This document shows, piece by piece, positions 1 to 5,061 of a DNA stretch of 5,952 nucleotides. The DNA is taken from positions 1-5,952 of the forward strand of contig JAKJFO010000241.1 of assembly GCA_022704885.1 (NCBI GenBank). Direction: 5' to 3'. A model generated the notes under the pieces. The model had not been told where the DNA came from. It saw only the letters and a list, made by a program, of their open reading frames with translations, and made no database searches. The DNA comes from Candidatus Rifleibacteriota bacterium (lineage in GTDB: Bacteria > Riflebacteria > Ozemobacteria > Ozemobacterales > Ozemobacteraceae). The stretch's first letter is position 1. Each line of letters begins with the position of its first letter. Made by a program: the position numbers and the translations under genes.

Positions 1-224
1 CGCTGATCGGAGAAATTAACCTGGCGAAAAATCCGCTGATTCCGGCTAATCAACTTGCTGAAGCCTATCGTGACCAGCTCCCCAGCCCCGAGGCCATCGC
101 CGAAGGCTATTCACAGTCAGACCGATTACGCCGTCTGAACAAGATCGCCATTCAGCAAATGCAGATTCTGACCAGAGATGCCCGCCGGCCCCAGATTGGG
201 CAAGCAAAGGAGCCTGAAAAATGA
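1..224 (+). CDS. C-terminal end of an upstream gene coupled to hsdS (possibly hsdM or an accessory gene)
   Basis: An open frame enters from the left edge with codons beginning at base 3 and runs 73 sense codons to TGA at 222-224. Its stop overlaps the hsdS start as ATGA, so the two genes are translationally coupled and the frame is very likely real. The visible tail is hydrophilic, helix-prone and rich in Q, A and R, ending in a charged QAKEPEK. It shows no motif I recognise. In Type I loci the methyltransferase gene hsdM usually lies directly before hsdS, which makes it the positional candidate. The tail does not resemble HsdM C-termini that I know, and accessory genes also occur at this position. 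Identity is therefore open; the coding call is firm and the product is not. Confidence 0.7.
   Translation, partial: LIGEINLAKNPLIPANQLAEAYRDQLPSPEAIAEGYSQSDRLRRLNKIAIQQMQILTRDARRPQIGQAKEPEK
206..212 (+). promoter_or_regulatory. Shine-Dalgarno site for hsdS
   Basis: AAAGGAG lies 8 bases before the ATG at 221 and inside the end of the upstream gene. It fixes the hsdS start and supports both re-initiation at the ATGA overlap and independent initiation. Confidence 0.8.
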
Positions 225-1426
225 AACCAGGCTGGCAAAAAAAGGAGCTCCAGGAAGTCTGCGAAAAGATAACTGATGGAACTCATCAAACCCCAAAATA
301 TTTTGAAAATGGAATATTGTTTCTGTCATCAAGAAATGTAACTAGCGAAAAGATTGATTGGGAGAACGTAAAATTCATAGATGAACTACAGCATTGTGAA
401 ATGCAGAAACGGGTATCGCCAAAACGCGGTGATATTCTGCTTGCAAAGAATGGAACAACAGGAGTTGGGGCCATGGTTGATCGCGATGTTGAATTCGATA
501 TTTATGTCAGCTTAGCTTTGCTACGGCCTTTAGAGATGATTTACCCACGATACTTATTACATTTTGTTAATTCTCCAATAGCTAGAGAACAGTTTAATAA
601 ACGTTTAAAGGGCGTAGGTGTCCCAAATCTTCATTTGAAAGAAATTCGAGAAGTCCAGATTTCATACCCCTCTTTTTCTGAACAAAAGCGAATTGTTGCC
701 ATTCTCGATGAAGCTTTTGCCGGCATCGCCACCGCCAAAGCCAACGCCGAAAAAAACCTGCAAAACGCCCGCGCCCTCTTTGAGAGTCACCTCGCTCAAA
801 CATTTTCAGCTATTGACAAGAATTGGAAGAAGGAAACTTTAGGAGCAGTATGCGCTATTGGAGATGGCAACTATTCTTCAAAGTATCCAAAAGCAAATGA
901 ATTTTTAAAAGATGGCATCCCATTTATAACCGCCACAAATCTTAAAAATGGAACCATCGATTCCGAGGAAATGAGATATATCTCGCCAATTCTGCACAAA
1001 TCATTATTGAAGGGGCACGTCAAAAATGGCGACCTTATTGTTGTTGTCAGAGGCAGTAATACTGGGAAAAGTAGCATTGTTCCTGATAAATTCGACGGTG
1101 CGAACCTGAACTCTCAATTGGCATTTCTTAGACCAAACTCCCTAATCGCTAATAAATTCCTATTTTACTCGTTTAACAGCCCCATTGTACAAGCGAATGT
1201 TCGGAAAAAAATATCAGGCTCTGCTCAGCCCCAGCTTCCAAATAATCAATTGCTAGGAATACAGATAAGTTACCCCCCGCTAATTGACCAACAAACGGTT
1301 GTTGCCCAATTAGATATCCTTCAAAACCAAACTATACAGCTTGAACTAATATATCAACAAAAACTGGCGGCGCTGGATGAGTTGAAGAAGTCGCTGCTGC
1401 ATCAGGCGTTTTCGGGGGAGCTTTGA
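221..1426 (+). CDS. hsdS: Type I restriction-modification DNA specificity subunit (HsdS)
   Basis: HsdS is the DNA-recognition subunit of Type I R-M enzymes. Each of two target-recognition domains (TRDs) reads one half of a bipartite site, and the coiled-coil spacers dock the HsdM and HsdR subunits. The 401-residue length is typical. The two halves are visibly homologous: TRD1 (about 5-149) opens with WQKKEL...DGTH and TRD2 (about 202-351) with WKKETL...GDGNY. Each ends in a QISYP segment followed by a conserved helix: the central conserved region at 150-191 (SEQKRIVAILDEAFAGI) and the distal one at 352-401, ending in the family-typical HQAFSGEL. Base composition is mosaic: the 301-360 line in TRD1 is 28% GC, the 721-780 line in the central region 62%, and the 901-960 line in TRD2 33%. 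This fits domain exchange. The start is fixed by the SD site at 206-212 and the ATGA overlap. The recognised sequence cannot be predicted from the text alone. Confidence 0.96.
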   Translation: MKPGWQKKELQEVCEKITDGTHQTPKYFENGILFLSSRNVTSEKIDWENVKFIDELQHCEMQKRVSPKRGDILLAKNGTTGVGAMVDRDVEFDIYVSLALLRPLEMIYPRYLLHFVNSPIAREQFNKRLKGVGVPNLHLKEIREVQISYPSFSEQKRIVAILDEAFAGIATAKANAEKNLQNARALFESHLAQTFSAIDKNWKKETLGAVCAIGDGNYSSKYPKANEFLKDGIPFITATNLKNGTIDSEEMRYISPILHKSLLKGHVKNGDLIVVVRGSNTGKSSIVPDKFDGANLNSQLAFLRPNSLIANKFLFYSFNSPIVQANVRKKISGSAQPQLPNNQLLGIQISYPPLIDQQTVVAQLDILQNQTIQLELIYQQKLAALDELKKSLLHQAFSGEL

Positions 1427-1461
1427 GATCCTTTATGAACAGCAACTTGCCACAACCGGAA

Positions 1462-1490
1462 GCAACTATCAGGAATTTCCTGATAGTTGC
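1462..1490. repeat. Perfect palindrome 1, 14-bp arms, 1-nt centre
   Basis: Arms 1462-1475 and 1477-1490 are exact reverse complements around T1476, with the core AGGAA-T-TTCCT. As RNA it would form a long hairpin with a tiny loop. No T-run follows, so it is not a canonical intrinsic terminator. Candidate roles are 3'-end protection of the hsdS message, a protein-binding site, or a copy of a dispersed palindromic repeat. It pairs with palindrome 2, whose centre lies 48 bases downstream. Confidence 0.9.
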
Positions 1491-1505
1491 CGCTGTGAAG
1501 CGGCA
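1488..1505 (+). repeat. Small hairpin with GTGA (GNRA-type) loop between the palindromes
   Basis: TGCCGCT and AGCGGCA pair perfectly (7 bp) around a GTGA loop, which in RNA is a GNRA tetraloop. The hairpin shares its left edge with the right arm of palindrome 1, so the two foldings compete over a few bases. A role in RNA structure is inference; the pairing itself is plain in the sequence. Confidence 0.65.
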
Positions 1506-1510
1506 GGGCT

Positions 1511-1537
1511 CAGTAATCCGGAAATTCCGGATTACTG
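1511..1537. repeat. Perfect palindrome 2, 13-bp arms, 1-nt centre
   Basis: Arms 1511-1523 and 1525-1537 are exact reverse complements around A1524, with the core CGGAA-A-TTCCG. It shares the GGAA-N-TTCC centre, the ATC/GAT flanks and the overall size with palindrome 1 but differs in the outer arms. The two are therefore related in design rather than simple duplicates. It ends 23 bases before the -35 box of the TA promoter. Confidence 0.9.
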
Positions 1538-1560
1538 CTGTTATCTGAGAAAAAATGGCC

Positions 1561-1589
1561 TTGACCGACCGGGTAGATTGACGTATGAT
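1561..1589 (+). promoter_or_regulatory. Sigma70-type promoter of the toxin-antitoxin module
   Basis: TTGACC (1561-1566) and TATGAT (1584-1589) each match the consensus -35 and -10 at five of six positions and are separated by the ideal 17 bases. Transcription would start near 1595-1597, giving a leader of about 23 bases to the antitoxin ATG. It is the clearest promoter in the window and may also drive hsdR. Confidence 0.8.
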
Positions 1590-1606
1590 TAGCATAGATA
1601 CGTCAA
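1578..1606. promoter_or_regulatory. Inverted-repeat operator candidate over the -10 region
   Basis: TTGACGTAT (1578-1586) and ATACGTCAA (1598-1606) are perfect 9-bp inverted arms with an 11-base spacer. The left arm overlaps the -10 box and the right arm abuts the Shine-Dalgarno site. Ribbon-helix-helix antitoxins typically bind such repeats to repress their own operon, so this is the natural site for the antitoxin and its complex with the PIN toxin. The repeat is seen; the binding is inferred. Confidence 0.72.
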
Positions 1607-1612
1607 GGGAGG
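1606..1612 (+). promoter_or_regulatory. Shine-Dalgarno site deciding the antitoxin start
   Basis: AGGGAGG ends 6 bases before the ATG at 1619. A GTG at 1613 in the same frame directly abuts the SD and is too close to be used, so the start is placed at 1619. Confidence 0.75.
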
Positions 1613-1618
1613 GTGAAT

Positions 1619-1873
1619 ATGGATACAAAGCTTACGCTTAGACTTGATAAAGAAATAATAGAACGAATAAAAATTTACGCCTCAAAGCAGCAGAAGTCAC
1701 TCAGTGCGCTGACCGAAGAATTGTATAAAGCATTTCTAATGAAAAGCAAGGATAATTCAGAATCAGAAATTCTCTCTCCAATCGCAAAAAAGTATAAAGG
1801 CATAATAAGCAGCACCGATTTTGACGCAGAAACCCAGAAATTAAGCTACCTGCGAGGCAAACACCTGGCATGA
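1619..1873 (+). CDS. Ribbon-helix-helix antitoxin (DUF6364-like) of a PIN-domain TA pair
   Basis: This is an 84-residue protein starting at ATG 1619. The N-terminus (about 1-40) has the ribbon-helix-helix pattern: a beta strand TKLTLRLD, then helix EIIERIKIYASKQQ, the turn KSLSALTEE and a second helix. The opening MDTKLTLRLDKEIIERIK is characteristic of the DUF6364 group found beside PIN toxins. Residues 41-84 are charged and flexible, ending in LSYLRGKHLA. That part likely wraps and inhibits the toxin, as in other RHH/PIN pairs. The stop overlaps the toxin ATG as ATGA, so the two are translationally coupled. The protein probably represses its own promoter through the inverted repeat at 1578-1606. 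The sampled line 1741-1800 is 33% GC, far below hsdR, which suggests acquisition as a cassette. Confidence 0.85.
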   Translation: MDTKLTLRLDKEIIERIKIYASKQQKSLSALTEELYKAFLMKSKDNSESEILSPIAKKYKGIISSTDFDAETQKLSYLRGKHLA

Positions 1874-2289
1874 TCAAGGCATACATTGACTGCAATATTC
1901 TGCTTGACTGGCTCTTGGACAGAGAGCCTTTTTCATCATATTCCGCCAAAATAATTGAATTGACTGAAACCAGGAAGATTTTAGGCCTTGTTTCGCCTCT
2001 TACGTTAGCCAACACCTATTACATCATCGCAAAAGAATTGAACAAAAAAATTGCCGATGAATTCATCATCGATAGTTTGCGAATCTTTTCAGTGCCAGGC
2101 ATTTCTCTAAAGAATGTAAAAGAAGCGGTTTCCGGCAGGTTCAAGGACTTTGAAGACGATGTACACAGCTCTGTTGCCGCAGAAAACAATGTAGATTTCC
2201 TCATAACACGGAACAAAAGAGACTTTAAGAATGATAAATTCAAAGTCCTTGATGCAGAAGAATTTTTAAGAATAATTGAGAAAAAATAA
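1870..2289 (+). CDS. PIN-domain toxin (VapC-like ribonuclease)
   Basis: A 139-residue PIN domain, the usual length for this toxin class. PIN toxins are Mg2+/Mn2+-dependent ribonucleases that cut RNA, often tRNA or rRNA, when the antitoxin is lost. Visible motifs are the N-terminal strand YIDCNILLDWLLDREPF with catalytic D7, the second acidic cluster DFEDD (93-97) followed by the helix to A103-A104, and the closing FLITRNKRDF with D118. The middle acidic position of canonical VapC, usually a Glu near residue 45-50, is here within SPLTLANTYY and shows N/T instead. That also occurs in some PIN subgroups, so I would not call it inactive. It starts at ATG 1870, overlapping the antitoxin stop. Its 3' end is very AT-rich (27% GC in 2221-2280), and hsdR follows after 41 bases. 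Confidence 0.88.
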   Translation: MIKAYIDCNILLDWLLDREPFSSYSAKIIELTETRKILGLVSPLTLANTYYIIAKELNKKIADEFIIDSLRIFSVPGISLKNVKEAVSGRFKDFEDDVHSSVAAENNVDFLITRNKRDFKNDKFKVLDAEEFLRIIEKK

Positions 2290-2319
2290 TCAGATAACCA
2301 GTGCGTCGACGCGGAAAAT

Positions 2320-2324
2320 GAGGA
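2320..2324 (+). promoter_or_regulatory. Shine-Dalgarno site for hsdR
   Basis: GAGGA lies 6 bases before the ATG at 2331 and fixes the start of hsdR. The rest of the 41-base gap after the toxin holds only a 10-bp palindrome, GCGTCGACGC (2303-2312), and no recognisable promoter. Confidence 0.7.
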
Positions 2325-2330
2325 ATACGA

Positions 2331-4742
2331 ATGAACGAAGCGGAAACCAGGGCTGAACTTATCGACCCGGCGCTGAAGCTGGCCGGGTGGGCGGTTGTCG
2401 ATAACAGCCGGGTTCGGCGCGAATACTCGATTTCGCCGGGGCGCATCGAAGGGCCGGGCAAGAACGCCAAAGCGCTGATCGCCGACTATATTCTTGAGTT
2501 CCGCAATACCCGGCTGGCGGTGATCGAAGCCAAGGCCGTGCAGCATGAGCCGACCGAAGGCGTCGCCCAGGCCAAAAACTATGCCGAAAAGCTGGCGATC
2601 AGATTCGCCTATTCCACCAACGGCAAGGGCATTTACGAAATCGACATGGAAACCGGCGAAGAACGCACAATAGAGCGCTACCCGACGCCGCAGGAACTCT
2701 GGGACCGCGCTTTCGCGCAGCAGGACGCCTGGCGCGACCGCTTTGCTGAAGTCGCCTACGAAGACAAGGGCGGCACTCACCCGGGGCGCTATTATCAGGA
2801 CATCGCCATCGAGCGCGTGCTGCAGGCAGTCGCCGCCGACAAAAAGCGCATTCTGCTGACCCTGGCGACCGGAACCGGCAAAACCTTCATCGCGTTCCAG
2901 ATCGCCTGGAAGCTCTTCCATGCCCGCTGGAACCTCTCACGCGAACCGGTGCGGCGACCACGCGTTCTCTTCCTGGCCGATCGCAATCTTCTCGCCAATC
3001 AGGCTTACAACGCCTTTTCGGCCTTTCCTGAAGATGCGCTGGTCAGAATCTCGCCCGACGATACCAGAAAGAAGGGCAAGGTTCCGAAGAACGGTAGCAT
3101 TTTCTTCACGATTTTTCAGACTTTCATGTGCGAGAACACCGGCCAGAAACCCGAAAGATCGCGTGACGACGTCGAAGAACCGGCCACGCCCTGGTATAAC
3201 TTCGGCGAGTATCCGGCAGATTTCTTCGATCTGATCATCATTGACGAGTGCCATCGCGGCGGCGCCAGAGACGAGAGCAACTGGCGCGGCATTCTCGAGT
3301 ATTTTTCCCCGGCGGTGCAGCTCGGCCTTACAGCCACACCGAAGCGCAAAGACAACGTCGACACCTACCTGTATTTCGGCAGCCCGGTTTATTCCTACTC
3401 TCTCAAGGAAGGCATCAACGATGGTTTTCTGACGCCCTTCCGGCTCAAGCAGATTGCGACTACCCTGGATGAATATGTTTACACCAGCGACGACCGCGTA
3501 ATGGAAGGCACGGTCGAGGCCGGCAAGCTTTATGAAGAACAGGATTTCAACCGCATCATCGAAATCATGGAACGCGAAAAATACCGCGTCAGCCTGTTCA
3601 TGAACCAGATCAACCAGAAGGAAAAAACCCTGGTTTTCTGCGCTACCCAGGCGCACGCGCTGGCGGTGCGTGACCTGATCAATCAGATGAAGACGAGCAG
3701 ACACCCCGATTATTGCCACCGCGTAACTGCGAATGATGGCGAACTTGGCGAACAGCATCTGCGTGATTTTCAGGATAACGAGAAGACGGTGCCGACGATT
3801 CTGACTACCTCGCAGAAGCTTTCTACCGGCGTCGATGCCCGCAACGTGCGCAACATTGTGCTGATGCGGCCGATAAATTCAATGATCGAGTTCAAGCAGA
3901 TCATCGGGCGCGGCACCAGATTATATGAAGGCAAGGACTACTTTACCATCTACGACTTCGTGAAGGCCCATCATCATTTCCACGATGAAGAATGGGACGG
4001 CGAACCACAGGAACCTGAACCCTGCAGCAAATGCAGCAGTTACCCCTGCGTCTGCGAAAAGGAAGCGCAGCAGCCCTGCCAGATATGCGGGAAGCGCCCG
4101 TGCGAGTGCCCGAAGGAACCCTGCGCGAAGTGCGGCCAGCGGCCATGCGTCTGCATAAAAAAAGCGAAAGTAAAGCTGGCCAACGGCAAGGAACGAACCA
4201 TTCAACACATGATGTGCACCAGCTTCTGGCACCCGGACGGCACGCCGATGTCAGCACAGCAGTTTCTCGAAGCCCTCTACGGAAAGCTGCCGGAATTCTT
4301 CCAGGATGAAGATGAATTGCGGGCCTTATGGAGCGCGCCCGACACCCGTCGCAAACTTCTCGACGGACTATCTGAAAAGGGTTTTGGCTACCAGCAGCTG
4401 GCCGAGATGCAGAAAATCATAGACGCCGAGAACAGTGACCTTTTCGACGTTCTCGCCTACATTGCCTATGCCATGCCGACTCTCACCCGGGAAGAGCGCG
4501 CCACCAGAGCCAAAGCGCTCATCAAAAATCAGTTCGACTCAAAGCAGCAGATCTTTCTGGAATTCGTGCTCGCGCACTACGTTGAAGTCGGCGTCGAAGA
4601 GCTCGATCAGGACAAACTTACCGCCCTGCTGCGCCTGAAATACCACGGCTCGATCGCCGACGCCATCACCGACCTCGGCCGCCCTGAAGAAATCGGCAAA
4701 ACCTTCGCCGGCTTCCAGAAATATCTCTACCAGGAAAGCTGA
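2331..4742 (+). CDS. hsdR: Type I restriction enzyme R subunit, EcoEI-like (HsdR)
   Basis: HsdR is the ATP-driven DNA translocase and nuclease that joins the HsdM/HsdS complex and cuts unmodified DNA away from the recognition site. The 803-residue protein begins with the family-typical MNEAETRAELIDPALKLAGW. The N-terminal PD-(D/E)xK nuclease shows D52 and E66-A-K68. The SF2 helicase core follows: Q-motif region RYYQD (153-157), Walker A GTGKT (181-185), FLADR (214-218), DECH (305-308), TAT (334-336), LVFCATQ (434-440), TTSQKLSTGVD (492-502) and QIIGRGTR (523-530). A linker at about 555-612 has three Cys-rich repeats. Residues from about 615 to the end match the EcoEI R-protein C-terminal type, which docks onto the core enzyme. 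All catalytic residues are present, so it looks functional. It is GC-rich (65% in 2821-2880), unlike the TA cassette before it. A strong terminator lies about 90 bases after the stop. Confidence 0.97.
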   Translation: MNEAETRAELIDPALKLAGWAVVDNSRVRREYSISPGRIEGPGKNAKALIADYILEFRNTRLAVIEAKAVQHEPTEGVAQAKNYAEKLAIRFAYSTNGKGIYEIDMETGEERTIERYPTPQELWDRAFAQQDAWRDRFAEVAYEDKGGTHPGRYYQDIAIERVLQAVAADKKRILLTLATGTGKTFIAFQIAWKLFHARWNLSREPVRRPRVLFLADRNLLANQAYNAFSAFPEDALVRISPDDTRKKGKVPKNGSIFFTIFQTFMCENTGQKPERSRDDVEEPATPWYNFGEYPADFFDLIIIDECHRGGARDESNWRGILEYFSPAVQLGLTATPKRKDNVDTYLYFGSPVYSYSLKEGINDGFLTPFRLKQIATTLDEYVYTSDDRVMEGTVEAGKLYEEQDFNRIIEIMEREKYRVSLFMNQINQKEKTLVFCATQAHALAVRDLINQMKTSRHPDYCHRVTANDGELGEQHLRDFQDNEKTVPTILTTSQKLSTGVDARNVRNIVLMRPINSMIEFKQIIGRGTRLYEGKDYFTIYDFVKAHHHFHDEEWDGEPQEPEPCSKCSSYPCVCEKEAQQPCQICGKRPCECPKEPCAKCGQRPCVCIKKAKVKLANGKERTIQHMMCTSFWHPDGTPMSAQQFLEALYGKLPEFFQDEDELRALWSAPDTRRKLLDGLSEKGFGYQQLAEMQKIIDAENSDLFDVLAYIAYAMPTLTREERATRAKALIKNQFDSKQQIFLEFVLAHYVEVGVEELDQDKLTALLRLKYHGSIADAITDLGRPEEIGKTFAGFQKYLYQES
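4020..4154 (+). repeat. Three Cys-rich PCxxCxxxPCxC repeats within HsdR
   Basis: Three copies of the pattern P-C-x-x-C-x-x-x-P-C-x-C occur at residues 564-575, 582-593 and 597-608 (bases 4020-4055, 4074-4109, 4119-4154). They supply 12 cysteines in 45 residues. The copies start 18 and 15 residues apart and are separated by short charged, proline-containing spacers. They lie between the motor core and the C-terminal docking domain. Paired CxxC/CxC sites could bind zinc, but this is inferred from the pattern alone. The DNA copies have diverged, so this is a protein-level repeat. Confidence 0.88.
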
Positions 4743-4757
4743 TTCTCAAAAACAAAA

Positions 4758-4779
4758 ATCTGGTACCTATCTGGTCCCT
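4758..4779. repeat. 11-bp tandem repeat just after hsdR
   Basis: ATCTGGTACCT is followed directly by ATCTGGTCCCT, with one mismatch in 11. Two further TCTGG occurrences follow within 30 bases. No function is evident. Confidence 0.6.
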
Positions 4780-4830
4780 AAAAGTGAAAATTTCTGGCAA
4801 ATCTGGCGTAATTTTACGAATTCTGACGAA

Positions 4831-4861
4831 CAAAAAACCCGCTGCTGGAGCGGGTTTTTTG
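4831..4861. terminator. Bidirectional intrinsic terminator
   Basis: A perfect 13-bp stem from C4831 to G4861 with loop GCTGG contains a CCCGCT/AGCGGG core flanked by A6 on the left and T6 on the right. It therefore gives a GC hairpin plus U-run in both directions. It ends the hsdR transcript on the + strand and can also stop the convergent - strand transcript. Confidence 0.92.
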
Positions 4862-4969
4862 TTTAGTGCAATAGCAAGGGTCACTATTTAATTGATGCCT
4901 GCTACCAGTATCTAAAGAGGCTTGCAATTTTCGGAATCGAACAAAACACCACGGTGCAGCACCACGGTC

Positions 4970-4995
4970 AAAATTTTCGTCTTTACGAAAATTTT
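4970..4995 (+). repeat. AT-rich hairpin, possible back-up terminator
   Basis: AAAATTTTCGT (4970-4980) and ACGAAAATTTT (4985-4995) are exact 11-bp inverted arms around a CTTT loop, followed by further T residues. The low-GC stem makes it a weak terminator candidate at best in the + direction. Confidence 0.6.
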
Positions 4996-5061
4996 TTCTT
5001 TCGCTCTGGCATTTTCGCAGAATAAATACCGTTGCATAATCTATTTGCAGCAATCCGACAA

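Larger units (their letters stand above)
4743..5061. other. Intergenic region between convergent hsdR and the right-hand gene
   Basis: This is a 319-base gap without a credible gene. It holds an 11-bp tandem repeat ATCTGGTACCT/ATCTGGTCCCT (4758-4779), the terminator at 4831-4861, a 9-base direct repeat CACCACGGT at 4947-4955 and 4960-4968, and an AT-rich hairpin at 4970-4995. The heptamer ATTTTCG recurs at 4927, 4973 and 5011, and inverted at 4986. An open frame at 4922-5413 on the + strand crosses into the - strand gene and looks like a shadow. I see no tRNA or other structured RNA. Confidence 0.7.

Noticed and set aside
1462..1537. Palindromes as rho-independent terminator for hsdS
   Set aside because: Neither palindrome is followed by a T-run on the + strand, unlike the textbook terminator at 4831-4861.
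1613..1615. GTG as an alternative antitoxin start
   Set aside because: It directly follows the AGGGAGG site with no spacing. The ATG at 1619 has the proper 6-base spacing and begins the family-typical MDTKLTLRLD.
1332..1628. A 98-codon - strand frame across the hsdS end, the palindromes and the TA promoter
   Set aside because: Its length comes from reading through palindromes, and it would overlap the hsdS 3' end, the promoter and the antitoxin start without SD or motif support.
2019..2921. A 300-codon open frame on the - strand opposite the toxin and the start of hsdR
   Set aside because: It is antisense to two genes with clear domain motifs and crosses their boundary. Long antisense frames are common opposite GC-rich coding sequence.
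2937..3758. A 273-codon open frame on the - strand opposite the HsdR motor domain
   Set aside because: It mirrors a confident helicase coding region and has no family signature of its own.
4862..5060. A tRNA or other structured RNA in the convergent gap
   Set aside because: I could not find a cloverleaf or TTCGAAT-type T-loop. The visible structure is limited to simple hairpins and short repeats.
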